From assembly GCA_964035575.1 (NCBI GenBank), contig OZ037908.1, positions 806,001 through 870,000 on the forward strand: a DNA stretch of 64,000 nucleotides, read 5' to 3'. This document shows positions 21,650 through 32,639 of the stretch, piece after piece (the first letter of the stretch is position 1; every line of letters begins with the position of its first letter). Source of the stretch: Rhynchopus sp. YZ270_cl-10. Taxonomy: Eukaryota > Euglenozoa > Diplonemea > Diplonemida > Diplonemidae. A program made the translations under genes and the position numbers. The notes beneath the pieces are model-generated. The model searched no databases. It was given only the letters and a program-made list of their open reading frames with translations, and had not been told where the DNA came from.

Positions 21650-22741
21650 ATGGACATCACAGGACACTTTGAGTCTGCAAGCTGTGTGATAGAAGTGGAC
21701 GGGAGCGACACCCTTGCACAGGTGAAGGGGAAGCTTGTTGCGGAGCTTGGTGTGCCACGTGCTCGGCATGTTGGTGTGCGGATGAGAGGCGGTGGCGACA
21801 TCGGCAACGACGACTTGCGCATCTGCGACACAGAGATGGATGAGGGATGTGCCGTTGAGCTGTACTGCACTGGTGCCAACATCACTCCTGGGGTGATACC
21901 ACGTTCGGAGAAGACGTGCTTCCTCACACTCTCCCCGTGTGACAGGTACCTTGCAGTCATACGTCAGGAGGATACGGTCATCTTCGACACGGAAACACAT
22001 GAGCGTCTGTGCAGCTTCCTTTGCGGGTATATGTTACTCCCATCATTCTCACCGTGCAGTGAGTGGATCTCATGCGTCAACAAGAACACGAACTGTGCTG
22101 AAGTTCGTGACGTGAAGACAGGTGCATTGGAGCACTCCTTTGGAGATGAAGGTGATGGGAGGTTGGCCACAGCATGGTCACCATGTGGAACAAAGCTGTT
22201 GTCGTGCTGCAGGAAGGGTTTGCAGGTGTGGGACATTGCAACAGGCGTTGTTGTGCATGAATGGGACCACATTGTGGGGTGCTTGTACGTTATGGTTGTG
22301 GCAGGCGACAGGGTGGCGATGTTTGAGCACAAGAGCACAGATGTCACTGTGTGGGACTACACGACAGGGGTGGAGGTGCTTGTTCTTACATGCCCACTTG
22401 ATGTTGAATATTTGGCACTGTCGCGAAACCAGCGTTTCATTGCAGCGAGGTGCAACTACTGTGTGCGTGTGTGGAACATCGAAACAGGTGAATGTGTATT
22501 TGAAGACGTCTCAGAAAACTTGTGGACTGATGTTGCTGTTTCCAACAACATTGTTGCTGCCTACTCTTCCACCACATTGTGCGCTTGGTCCATCTCAACA
22601 GGGAAGCAACTGTTATGTCGTGATTTTGAGGACAGCGATTACGGTGATTCTTACGGTGTTGCAATCAGCAGCTGTGGTGGTGTGGTGATGTACGGCAGAG
22701 ATGAGGGTGTTGAGATTATTGACATCTCACACCTGTCTTGA
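21650..22741 (+). CDS. Ubiquitin-like/WD40 propeller protein, copy 2
   Basis: 363 aa, nearly identical to copy 1. Differences cluster in the propeller (for example HKSTDVTVWD for DSSKDVTVWD) and one residue (Y in NYCVRVWN) is added in blade 5. The ubiquitin-like head (GSDTLAQVKGK) and seven blades are intact. The intergenic stretch before it (21351-21649) repeats after every copy and holds a pyrimidine-rich run ending CCCCACAG about 24 bp before the ATG, a likely acceptor. The frame stays open upstream to 21431, but that part matches non-coding leader in the paralogues. Expression from a shared or repeated promoter is plausible, since the leader is copied with each gene. Confidence 0.85.
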   Translation: MDITGHFESASCVIEVDGSDTLAQVKGKLVAELGVPRARHVGVRMRGGGDIGNDDLRICDTEMDEGCAVELYCTGANITPGVIPRSEKTCFLTLSPCDRYLAVIRQEDTVIFDTETHERLCSFLCGYMLLPSFSPCSEWISCVNKNTNCAEVRDVKTGALEHSFGDEGDGRLATAWSPCGTKLLSCCRKGLQVWDIATGVVVHEWDHIVGCLYVMVVAGDRVAMFEHKSTDVTVWDYTTGVEVLVLTCPLDVEYLALSRNQRFIAARCNYCVRVWNIETGECVFEDVSENLWTDVAVSNNIVAAYSSTTLCAWSISTGKQLLCRDFEDSDYGDSYGVAISSCGGVVMYGRDEGVEIIDISHLS

Positions 22742-23034
22742 ACCCATTTCCACACATGAAAGGTGCCATCTAACTTTGCGTCCCTTTCCTGCACCTTGCC
22801 TGGGTAACTCCACGCAGGAAGATGCGTACAGATAGATGCATGTTTATTGTTGTGGGAGTGGGTTGGCAATGGGGACCGTGTGGGACGGTGGGAGAACTTC
22901 TAACTGGGCGAGGAGTTATCTCTCTTGGTTTTTTGCAAATGACAACACATCTCGTTTCCTTCACAGCACCACCCCCTTCTTCCTGCCCTCCCCACACACC
23001 TGTCCCCACAGAACCAAGTTCCTTCCCCCTGAAC

Positions 23035-24129
23035 ATGGACATCACAGGACACTTTGAGTCTGCAAGCTGTGTGATAGAGGTGGATGGGAGCGACACCCTT
23101 GCACATGTGAAGGGGAAGCTTGTTGCGGAGCTTGGCGTGCCACGTGCTCGGCATGTTGGTGTGCGGATGAAAGGCGGTGGCGACATCGGTAAAGACGACT
23201 TGCGCATCTGCGACACAGAGATGGATGAGGGATGTGCCGTTGAGCTGTACTGCACTGGTGCCAACATCACTCCTGGGGTGATACCACGTTCGGAGGGGAC
23301 ACAATACTCCCTCACACTCTCCCCGTGTGACAGGTACCTTGCAGTGATGGATGGCACGAATGATGTGTACATCTTCGACACGGAAACACATGAGCGTCTG
23401 TGCAGCTTCCCTGCAGACCATGCCTGCAACCCAGCCTTCTCTCCGTGCAGTGAGTGGATCTCATGTGCCAACAATGCCACGGAGTGTGCTGAAGTTCATG
23501 ACGTGAAGACAGGTACATTGAAGCACTCCTTTGGAGATGAAGGTGATGAGAGGTTGGCCACAGCATGGTCACCCTGTGGAACAAAGCTGTTGTCGTGCTG
23601 CAGGAAGGGTTTGCAGGTGTGGGACATTGCAACAGGCGTTCTTGTGCATGAATGGGACCACATTGTGGATCGCTACCCCATGATGGTTGTGGCAGGCGAC
23701 AGGGTGGCGATGTTTGGGGAGGACAGCAGACAGATCACCATTTGGGACTACACGACAGGGGTGGAGGTGCTTGTTCTGACATGCCCTTATGATGTTGATT
23801 ATTTAGCACTGTCGCCAAACCAGCGTTTCATTGCAGCGTGTTGCAACTACTGTGTGCGTGTGTGGAACATCGAAACAGGTGAATGTGTATTTGAAGACGG
23901 CTTACAAAATTTGTGGACTGATGTTGCTGTGTCGAACAACATTGTTGCTGCCTACTCTTCCAAGACGTTGTGCGTTTGGTCCATCTCAACAGGGGAACAG
24001 CTGTTGCACCGTCGTAACTTTGAATGTATGAAAAGGCCTTACGGTGTTGCAATCAGCAGCTGTGGTGGTGTGGTGATGTACGGCAGGGAGGATGGTATTG
24101 AGATTGTTGACATCTCACACCTGTCTTGA
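23035..24129 (+). CDS. Ubiquitin-like/WD40 propeller protein, copy 3
   Basis: 364 aa, the most diverged of the tandem trio. Blade 1 reads YSLTLSPCDRYLAVMDG and blade 2 replaces the Cys/Tyr-rich stretch with ADHACNPAFSPC; the last blade has RREDGIEIVDISHLS in place of the DEGVEIIDI form. The ubiquitin-like head is nearly unchanged, so variation is concentrated on the propeller surface, which would fit diversification of bound partners. Leader and acceptor are as in copy 2. Its trailer (24130-24370) begins a fourth leader that is cut by a transposon. Confidence 0.85.
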   Translation: MDITGHFESASCVIEVDGSDTLAHVKGKLVAELGVPRARHVGVRMKGGGDIGKDDLRICDTEMDEGCAVELYCTGANITPGVIPRSEGTQYSLTLSPCDRYLAVMDGTNDVYIFDTETHERLCSFPADHACNPAFSPCSEWISCANNATECAEVHDVKTGTLKHSFGDEGDERLATAWSPCGTKLLSCCRKGLQVWDIATGVLVHEWDHIVDRYPMMVVAGDRVAMFGEDSRQITIWDYTTGVEVLVLTCPYDVDYLALSPNQRFIAACCNYCVRVWNIETGECVFEDGLQNLWTDVAVSNNIVAAYSSKTLCVWSISTGEQLLHRRNFECMKRPYGVAISSCGGVVMYGREDGIEIVDISHLS

Positions 24130-24370
24130 ACTCATTTCCACACACGAAAGGTGCCATCTAACTTTGCTTCCCTTTCCTGCACCTAGCCTGGGTAACTCCA
24201 CGCAGGAAGATGCGTACAGATAGATGCATGTTTATTGTTGTGGGAGTGGGTTGGCAATGGAGACCGTGTGGGACGGTGGGAGGACTTCTAACTGGGCGAG
24301 GAGTTATCTCTCTTGGTTTTTTGCAAATGACAACACATCTCGTTTCCTTCACAACACCACCCCCCCCTCT
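24130..24370. other. Trailer and truncated fourth leader
   Basis: Repeats the intergenic sequence of the WD40 array, ending at a poly-C tract (CCCCCCCCTCT, 24360-24370) where a TIR element is inserted. The expected WD40 gene does not follow directly; its remains lie beyond two elements, at about 39800 in the right copy. Confidence 0.6.
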
Positions 24371-26009
24371 TAGGGGGGGCCGTCCGGCCGTTTTTGCTGT
24401 CCAAAACCACTTTTTTCGTAAAAACCCGCGAAAAACCCGAAAAAACACCCAAAAACCCCCCCAAACCCCCAAAAAATCACCCAAAACCACGAAAAACACA
24501 CTTTTGAGCACTATTTCGTACTTTTTCCTGATTTTTTGGTGTTTTTCCCCGCTTTTTCCGCCTTTTTCCATGGAATTATACCCCCTAATATGCCTATAGA
24601 ATCCCTGTACTGCTCACTGAGACAGCATAGCGACCAGAGGCTCCTTATTCATCGTACCGATGTCTTCGTCATCAAGGGGTGTACAATCTTCCGCAAATTC
24701 CTGCATCTCTGTCTTTGTGAATGATCAAGCACTCTGGTGTTGTACTTTTCAAGTTGCTGCTTCTGGGTGCTTTGCATGGACCTGCCTTTGTGGTGCGCTT
24801 TGGTGTGTGCTGCGGCAAGTTCTTCCCTTGAGAGAGACGGAACCCAACCTAGACTGTAGAGGATGTCTAGGTTTCAGCGACAGTGAGTCGGTGTTGTCGG
24901 GGTGCTGGCTCCTTCCGTGGTGGCTTGCAACTTGGTCAAGGACACCGACAATGGATTCACACGAATCATTGGTTATGGGAGGAGGCAAGCAAGGCTTTAC
25001 TGCACTTAGGCACAGGATACGTTGTCATTTTCAGGGACCAAAAAAGTCCTAGCAAGTGCTGCAAGTACGATTTTACACAGCTCAGGAGGTCTGTCGGGCA
25101 GTTTGGAGGGATTTAGACACTTCTGCGACTGCCTGAACACGCCTTTTGGGTTTTTGGGTTTTGGGTGCGAAAAACGTCAACAAAGGGGAGGAAGTACCGT
25201 TATTTTAAGCGTTGCAGACACAAAAAACACCCTCAAAAACCCCCCAGGGACCCCAAAAAGCTGCAAAATCCACACATTTCCACCTCGGGACCTCATTGGA
25301 GGTGGACTGAGGTGTTTTTTGGGTGTTTTGAATGAATTGAAATTATTTTTTTTTGGTACATAAACGGTCTTCTGCTAGGCGTTGCATAGCCGTTGCTTAA
25401 GTGTTGCATAAGTGTTGCATGGCCTATAAAACCCTCCCAAGTGCCCAAAATGCTATTTTTCACCCTACATGAGGTCTGGGGGACATTTTCCTGGGTGTTT
25501 GGACACCATTCCGACTGCCTTAGCACTTTTTGGGGGGTTTTCAGGGACAAAAAAAGTCAAAAAAGTGACTAAAAAAAGGGTACTTTTAAGCGTTTGGGGC
25601 ACACACACCCACTGCAAAATGCATCTGGGGCCCCCACAGGACCCCTAAAAGCTGTAAAAACCATATATTTCCACCCTGGGACCCCACCGGATGTGGACCG
25701 AGGTGTTTTTCGGGTGTTTAGAAGGAATTTTGTCTGACTGGAAAATTTTTTTGGTAAGTGTTGCATTTTGGCCATCTTGGTGACGATCTGGTGACGCCAT
25801 TTTTGGAGATTTTTCACAAAAAACCGATTTTTTTTAACCAGGAAAGTCTCTGTAGAGGTTGTCAGGTGGTTTAATGGGATATTTGGGTGATCCCCAGGGC
25901 GATTTGCGGCCAGGCACGCCCACCTTAGTGGATTTCTTCACCTAAATTTCAAAAAAATGGGTTTTGGACAGCAAATCCTTAAGGAACTCCTTATACGTGG
26001 CCCCCCCTA
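24371..26009. mobile_element. TIR element, 1.64 kb, 11-bp target duplication
   Basis: Ends TAGGGGGGGCC and GGCCCCCCCTA are perfect inverted repeats. Further in, TTTGCTGTCCAAAACC near 24392 pairs with GGTTTTGGACAGCAAA near 25959. CCCCCCCCTCT flanks both sides (24360-24370 and 26010-26020). The interior has CCCAAAAAC-type low-complexity DNA near 24420-24500, then two related blocks (about 25020-25370 and 25440-25760) sharing AGGGACAAAAAAGTC, GGACC and GTTGCAT motifs, an internal duplication. No transposase is recognised. Identical copy at 36749-38387. Confidence 0.75.
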
Positions 26010-26020
26010 CCCCCCCCTCT

Positions 26021-26782
26021 AGGCATACAGTACGTCCGAATCGGATCCGATAATATTATCGGATGATTATCGGATGATTATCGGCCAATTATCGGATCCG
26101 ATAATCATCCGATAATTTTTTTAGTTGGAATTCTACTAAGACTTTTTGCTCGATTTTTTTTTTTGAGAAGATTTTGTGGCCAATCTTTCAAATAAAGCGG
26201 TTTTTGGGCAGAAATAATTTAGTGGGTTGTCTCTGCAGGTGGAGAGAGTGAGGTACTGTATACTGTATACTGTATACTGTATACTGTATACTGTATACTG
26301 TATACTGTATACTGTATACTGTATACTGTATACTGTATACTGTATACTGTATACTGTATACTGTATACTGTATACTGTATACTGTATACTGTATACTGTA
26401 TACTGTATACTGTATACTGTATACTGTATACTGTATACTGTATACTGTATACTGTATACTGTATACTGTATACTGTATACTGTATACTGTATACTGTATA
26501 CTGTATACTGTATACTGTATACTGTATACTGTATACTGTATACTGTATACTGTATACTGTATACTGTATACTGTATACTGTATACTGTATACTGTATACT
26601 GTATACTGTATACTGTATACTGTATACTGTATACTGTATACTGTATACTGTATACTGTATACTGTATACTGTATACTGTATACTGTATACTGTATACTGT
26701 ATACTGTATACTGTATACTGTATACTGTATACTGTATACTGTATACTGTATACTGTATACTGTATACTGTATACTGTATACT
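26021..26782. mobile_element. TIR element with heptamer array, left part only
   Basis: Starts with the CATACAGTACGTCCGAATCG end and the CGGATCCGATAAT palindromes seen in the complete copy at 38399-39788, then runs into the heptamer array. Its right half is missing here: the array stops at 26782 and the 1,132-bp repeat begins. Confidence 0.75.
26254..26782. repeat. (TACTGTA)n array, about 75 units
   Basis: Pure 7-base array of 529 bp. It lacks the single variant unit present in the right-hand copy of the array. Confidence 0.95.
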
Positions 26783-26990
26783 GGACATCAATCTACACAA
26801 AAAAAGTATTTTTCACAACGCATACCCAAGACAGTATCAACGTGTCCACATTTATTTTTTCTTTGGCTACTAACTGGATATGGCGAGCTAGAAATGGTTC
26901 CTCCTCCTCCCACCCCTCCCCCAGCCCACCCCTTCCCCTCCCACCCCCTCCCCCCCAAGCCAAACAAAGGCGAGCCGGGAGTGGTGTCCC

Positions 26991-27115
26991 AGGCCGACCT
27001 AGCCGAGCCGAGCCGAGCCAAGAGCCGAGCCGAGCCGAGCGTATAAAAAGCTCGACCATACCCAGTAGTACTAAAGATTTTATAAAAAGAAAACATTGCA
27101 AAAGGTGGGTGTACA
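26991..27115 (+). promoter_or_regulatory. TATA-containing promoter-like module
   Basis: A GCCGAGCCGAG tract (about 27001-27041) is followed directly by TATAAAA at 27042-27048. A conserved block follows: CTCGACCATA, CAGTAGTACTAAAGATTTTA, AACATTGCAAAAGGT. The spacing and the conserved downstream block suggest a core promoter with start site. A second such module lies at about 27317-27440 (TATAAAA at 27365), and both recur at +1,327. Confidence 0.45.
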
Positions 27116-27316
27116 TAAAACCACCAACCCGTACTATCTTACAAACATTTTTTATGGCCAAAAAGAAAAGTCTACAATGCGAAACACAAAAACAAAGCTT
27201 TATACAACGCACACAGATAGTAATACGATGCCTTTTTTTACCGTTTTTCAGTCACTAACTGGTTATGACGTGATGGGAGTTGTCGACCCATAGGCGAGCC
27301 GGGAGTTGTTCACCCA

Positions 27317-27440
27317 GGCCGACCTAGCCGAGCCGAGCCAAGAGCCGAGCCGAGCCGAGCATTATATAAAAAAAACGCGACCATAACCAGTAGTACTAAA
27401 GATTTTAGAAAAAGAAAGCATTGCAAAGGTAGGTGCACAA
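27317..27440 (+). promoter_or_regulatory. Second TATA-containing module
   Basis: Same order of parts as the module about 326 bp upstream, with ATTATATAAAA after the GCCGAG tract and CCAGTAGTACTAAAGATTTTA-like sequence after it. The two differ by point changes, so they are an older tandem pair inside the repeat. Confidence 0.45.
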
Positions 27441-27693
27441 CACCACCCGTGCTACTACTGCAAATATTTTTAGCCACGACACCTATCTTCTATATACAGG
27501 ATAGGTCGAGTGATATTTTAAATAGTGCGCTGCTCAATGCAGAGTAACTGCCCTGGATGAGGTGAGCTACGATCATCCGCAAAAGAGAAAAAAAGAATAT
27601 ATTTTTTTATAAAAAACGGTTTTTTGATGAGGTGTTTAAGCCAATGTAGGTTTCGAAAAACTGTTAAGCTTAGAGCAACAGCGGTAAACCAAC

Positions 27694-27784
27694 ACAAGTC
27701 CACAGAGGGTCAAGCACTGATGAAGTCCCCCTCTGATCACAACAAATGTATGCGTTAGGACCGAAACATGGACTTGTCGTTTAC
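27694..27784 (+). ncRNA. Hammerhead-ribozyme-like core (copy 1)
   Basis: CTGATGA at 27717-27723 and GAAAC at 27763-27767 are spaced by a possible stem II (GTCC 27725-27728 with GGAC 27758-27761). An outer helix is perfect over 9 bp: ACAAGTCCA (27694-27702) with TGGACTTGT (27769-27777). It is prolonged by GTAAAC (27684-27689) with GTTTAC (27779-27784). These are the hammerhead landmarks, and such ribozymes are known in Penelope-like elements and retrozymes. The remaining helix was not convincing, so the core may be imperfect or inactive. Identical copy at 29021-29111. Confidence 0.4.
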
Positions 27785-27914
27785 GTTATACCACCCTACA
27801 AAAACTTTTTTTGCATGCATGTAAATAAAACACAGAGAAACAAAGCAAAAACAAAACAAAAACGATTGATGTAAACAAAAACTTCGCTTCAAAGCAACCC
27901 TTCAATCAGTCTAC

Positions 27915-28109
27915 CCCCGGCGATACCGCGCTTAAAAAACGGTCTGTTGATCGCCGTACTTCTCAGGAATATGAGATAACCCAAAAATAATGGAGGCAAC
28001 ACGATCTACGAAAGCTTTGCTTCAAGGAGAGTGGAACCTTCTTTTACTTTTGACTCAAACCTGACGGACGTCCGGCTTAGAAATAGACACGGCGCGCCCG
28101 ACACAGTCA
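27915..28109. other. 195-bp spacer between R copies
   Basis: Single-copy in this window. Starts CCCCGGCGATACCGCG; one short open frame begins at an ATG near 27990 (about 24 codons, Leu-rich). No family recognised. Confidence 0.4.
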
Positions 28110-29241
28110 GGACATCAATCTACACAAAAAAAGTATTTTTCACAACGCATACCCAAGACAGTATCAACGTGTCCACATTTATTTTTTCTTTGGCTACTAA
28201 CTGGATATGGCGAGCTAGAAATGGTTCCTCCTCCTCCCACCCCTCCCCCAGCCCACCCCTTCCCCTCCCACCCCCTCCCCCCCAAGCCAAACAAAGGCGA
28301 GCCGGGAGTGGTGTCCCAGGCCGACCTAGCCGAGCCGAGCCGAGCCAAGAGCCGAGCCGAGCCGAGCGTATAAAAAGCTCGACCATACCCAGTAGTACTA
28401 AAGATTTTATAAAAAGAAAACATTGCAAAAGGTGGGTGTACATAAAACCACCAACCCGTACTATCTTACAAACATTTTTTATGGCCAAAAAGAAAAGTCT
28501 ACAATGCGAAACACAAAAACAAAGCTTTATACAACGCACACAGATAGTAATACGATGCCTTTTTTTACCGTTTTTCAGTCACTAACTGGTTATGACGTGA
28601 TGGGAGTTGTCGACCCATAGGCGAGCCGGGAGTTGTTCACCCAGGCCGACCTAGCCGAGCCGAGCCAAGAGCCGAGCCGAGCCGAGCATTATATAAAAAA
28701 AACGCGACCATAACCAGTAGTACTAAAGATTTTAGAAAAAGAAAGCATTGCAAAGGTAGGTGCACAACACCACCCGTGCTACTACTGCAAATATTTTTAG
28801 CCACGACACCTATCTTCTATATACAGGATAGGTCGAGTGATATTTTAAATAGTGCGCTGCTCAATGCAGAGTAACTGCCCTGGATGAGGTGAGCTACGAT
28901 CATCCGCAAAAGAGAAAAAAAGAATATATTTTTTTATAAAAAACGGTTTTTTGATGAGGTGTTTAAGCCAATGTAGGTTTCGAAAAACTGTTAAGCTTAG
29001 AGCAACAGCGGTAAACCAACACAAGTCCACAGAGGGTCAAGCACTGATGAAGTCCCCCTCTGATCACAACAAATGTATGCGTTAGGACCGAAACATGGAC
29101 TTGTCGTTTACGTTATACCACCCTACAAAAACTTTTTTTGCATGCATGTAAATAAAACACAGAGAAACAAAGCAAAAACAAAACAAAAACGATTGATGTA
29201 AACAAAAACTTCGCTTCAAAGCAACCCTTCAATCAGTCTAC
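28110..29241. repeat. 1,132-bp repeat R, second copy
   Basis: Same sequence as 26783-27914, with promoter-like modules at about 28318-28442 and 28644-28767 and the hammerhead-like core at 29021-29111. It joins the right 9.9 kb copy through the six bases GTCTAC, which belong to both sequences. Confidence 0.75.
29021..29111 (+). ncRNA. Hammerhead-ribozyme-like core (copy 2)
   Basis: Identical to the core at 27694-27784, lying exactly 1,327 bp downstream in the same orientation, as expected of a unit that could be released from a tandem transcript. Confidence 0.4.
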
Positions 29242-29582
29242 ACTAATACAACCAAGTTTTCATAAAACAATTAAAAGCCGTACAGCGCAGGCGGGGTTTG
29301 GGCTTGTATCGACACCGCCCTGCAAAGACGCAGCTTTCAGGTAAAGAGATGAGTGAGAACTTGCCAATACCAATCAGACTAAGCAAGCTGCATCAGTTTC
29401 ATCTTTACCAACTTTCTCTCTCTCTCTCTCTCTCTCTTTGCCCCCCTCTCTTTGTTCTCTCTCTACTTATGCGATGTTCTTCCCCCTTTCTCTCTTTTCT
29501 CTCTTTTCCTTTTGGTTTCCGGTTATTAGCGTATAAAAAAACATAGTAAAAAAAGGTACATAGTAACCCCAAATCAATGCAG

Positions 29583-29652
29583 TGCTGTAAGTATACGTCT
29601 TCTTATACGTATTCTTCGTAAGAATACGTTAAGAATACATATTCTTACAGCA
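29583..29652. repeat. Palindromic element, second copy
   Basis: Same 70-bp hairpin as 17205-17274. Confidence 0.6.
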
Positions 29653-30376
29653 ACTGAATCAATGTGGTAGGGCAACCGTTTCCCCCCCCCTTTTTGAAAA
29701 AGCTCTGCCGTAGAAGGATTTTGTCTTTTTTTTTGTTATTCTTCGCACCCTCTTTGCCTTCTTTTCGTAAAAGAATGTATATGAAATAAGTGATTCTTCT
29801 GAGGGGGTTCGATAACCCCGCGGGGGGGAACCCATGCATGCATCACCGCCGATGAACGGTAAGGCGTTTTTGACCACTTTCAACCTCTCTTTTTCATTAG
29901 CACACCAAAGAGGGTATATCAGGGTCATATTTTCTTTTCTTCTTTCTTCCTTGATGGCCAATCCCATCTTTTGGAAAGAAAAAAATATTTCAATCATTTC
30001 TTCCCCCTTACAGAAGGCTTGGTTTTAAGGGCCCTCTTAAAAAAACTTCTTCGTTTCTTCGAACTAAGCGTATGGCATATGAAAACGTATGGGGAGGAGT
30101 TCAAAGTTGCCATGTCAATGAATGTGACCCATCCAGAGGGATGGATATCTTTGTTGTATCCACCCGCACCGCGTACATCATTATGGTGGCACCTAATTCT
30201 GGACGCTTTGTCAGATGCATGCCTGAATTAGGGGGTTGAAGGAAAAGTCAAAAAGATGAAATAATGCCTCACAATGCATACCTATTTTATGTAAAAAGTT
30301 CACCGTAAATAGTATTGGATTGTACAATGGGTGAGCAATGTTATTTCAATGATGAGGTGAGTGATGACACCTCCCC

Positions 30377-30869
30377 AGACTGCAGACTAATTTTTTCATT
30401 TAATTACTTACCATACCACCCCGATATTTTTGAAAAATGGCCCCACGTATTAGTGACCGGGCTCATATTTTTCAAAATTTAAGTGGTCAAAAAATTGTCC
30501 AATTTTTGAGATTGACCCCACCACTGCACGGGCGGATCCCAAAAATGCGAATAAGGACCCTTTTCCACAACCTTCCTTCACCCCCCGCTGTAGGGTAACC
30601 GAAGGTGAAGTCAATATTACAAACCCGGATTTTGAGGAAATTTTTGGCCGAAAATCGGCCCCAGCTATTAGTGACCGGGTTCATATTGTCCAAAATTTAA
30701 GTCATTAAAATTTTGTCCATTTTTCCAGATTGACCCCACCACTGACTGGGATTGGCTCAAAAATGCAAATAACGGCGTTTTCGCCTGTATTGTTGGTTAC
30801 GAAACCCCGTGCAGACTAGCCATTTAATTACTTACTTACCCGACCCCCCAATCCTTAGTCTGCAGACTG
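30377..30869. mobile_element. MULE-like TIR element, second copy
   Basis: Same as 17999-18491, including the CACCTCCCC target duplication, so it moved with the segment and did not insert independently. Confidence 0.75.
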
Positions 30870-31451
30870 CACCTCCCCCCCTTTATTTTTTTCTAGTTGT
30901 GTGTGTGGTGTGTGTGCACGGTTTAGGAAAGGCAACTTCCTCTTTAGCCCCCCTCCGACTCCATTTTCTTGGAGCTTTCCAGGATCGTACACTTGCTCCG
31001 TTCCCAATGGTAAATTTTTTTCAAAAAAAAAAATACTCCACGTCCTGGGCTGGACGTTAAATTGCATCCGGGGGCCCTTTTGTGGCACTCCTCCTGAAAC
31101 TCTATGAAGGTCTGACCTGAGGGTAAAAGGTGCTGGGTATGCTACCCTGGGTGCTGAAGGCAGGCACACAACATGTGTGGAGGGACCTGCAGAGCCCTAG
31201 CCAGTGAAGCCAAGGAGGCCCCCCTAGGAAACTAGGGAACGGATTGGAAGAGACCTCGCCGGTAGCCGGGAACCCTCCCTGGGCTAGTACAATGATGAAA
31301 CTTCAATCTAAAGTCCACACCCATGTGGCGGCCGCTTTGGCATGCGTCTGTAAGGACAGCCTTGACTGATACTTTCTGTATTAGCACACGATTGCCTCCC
31401 TGAAGGCTACGTAGCTACCTGAGTACAAAAATAATAATGAATAGGCACCCA

Positions 31452-31617
31452 CACGACGGGACCCAGTGACAAGTGACAAGTGACAAGTTAAAAATGACAA
31501 GTGAAAAAGGTGACAAGTAAATGACAAGTGAAATGACAAGAAAATCACTTGTCATGACAAGTGACAAGTGAAATGACATGTGATTTCACTTGTCACTTGT
31601 CACTGGGTCCCGTCGTG
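31452..31617. mobile_element. GTGACAAGT MITE, second copy
   Basis: Same 166-bp self-complementary element as 19074-19239. Confidence 0.75.
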
Positions 31618-32639
31618 CAGTCAAATCCCTCCCCTCCCTCCCCTCCTCCCCCATGAGTATATGTTAAAGGAATCCGGTCCAAAAGGGGGGCTGGCTTCTT
31701 TTAGAAAGATCTTGTGTCCACGAGAGGCATAGTCATCTTTCAAGTTTTCGCATGTTCTTTTTTGTATCGTGCCTTACGTCCGTAGAGACGTTTTTTCTTT
31801 TTGCACTTTCAACTTCCCCTTTTTTTTTCAAGATGCACCTATTCAATTCTTTCAATATACGTCCTACACGCACCCTGTACGGTCCTATACGCGGGGTAAA
31901 AATCAGGTGGGAGGTGCTTCCCTAATACACAAAAAGAATAAAACGAATGAAACACTGTTGTGTGTGTCAGCTAAATTGCTAAGGTCATCAAAAAAACAAC
32001 AAGCCCTCCCTCTTTGTTCAAAAATCACTTTTTTTTTCCAGTGCCTGCGTCCGCTGATGCACGGTGAGGCGTTTGCACTTTCAACTTCTCTTTTTTTTTC
32101 CCCCTCAGGTTCCATTTATCTTTGGAATTCTGCTCAAACATCCCTCCCAGGCCCCTCTCTCTCTCTCACTCTCACTCTCTCTCTCTCTCTCTCCAGAAAT
32201 AAAGAAAAAAGACATCTCCTCCTTTCCCATCAAAAATACATTTTCTACATTTTTTTGAAGGTGCCTAAACACGAGAGGCTGAGGATCATCTGATAAACTT
32301 TTCTCTTTTTTTTTTCTGAGGCCGATATTCACCCAGCCGTACTTTACTGCATATGCTCGAGAGGTACATATCCTGTGCCTTAACAATGCAATGCAATCAA
32401 ATGAGGCGGCGACACTCACCCCTTCTATTGTGTGTGACGAAAGAGACCGCCGATCTTCAATCCAGCGTGACACACTATATGGTCGTGAAGTAGAATGTGT
32501 GACGCTGGGCACCAGTGCTGTTTCAGGAGCCGTATCCTTGTGCATTTTTGTAAATGACAACACGTCTCGTTTCCTTCACAACACCACCCCCTTCTTCCTG
32601 CCCCCACCTGTCCCCACAGAACAGAATCACACCCCTGCA

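Larger units (their letters stand above)
16858..26782 (+). repeat. Left copy of a 9.9 kb duplicated segment
   Basis: From GTCTAC at 16858 to the heptamer array ending at 26782 this segment reappears at 29236-39160, offset by 12,378 bp. Every long reading frame on both strands is identical in the two copies, and the lines compared base by base show no difference outside the terminal array. The copies are in direct orientation. This is either a very recent duplication or two haplotypes (or a repeat) laid end to end by the assembler. Confidence 0.9.
26783..27914. repeat. 1,132-bp repeat R, first copy
   Basis: Begins GGACATCAATC and ends GTCTAC; present again at 28110-29241 with no difference found. 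Contains two tandem promoter-like modules, a hammerhead-like core, and (GCCGA)n. Copy plus spacer plus copy has the layout of a terminal-repeat retroelement stripped of its genes, such as a Penelope-like element or a retrozyme. No reverse transcriptase is present, so the family is not settled. The identity of the copies means the duplication is recent. Confidence 0.7.

Noticed and set aside
27694-27784. Full hammerhead ribozyme of a standard type
   Set aside because: The core landmarks and one long helix are there, but I could not draw all three helices convincingly, so it is listed only as hammerhead-like.
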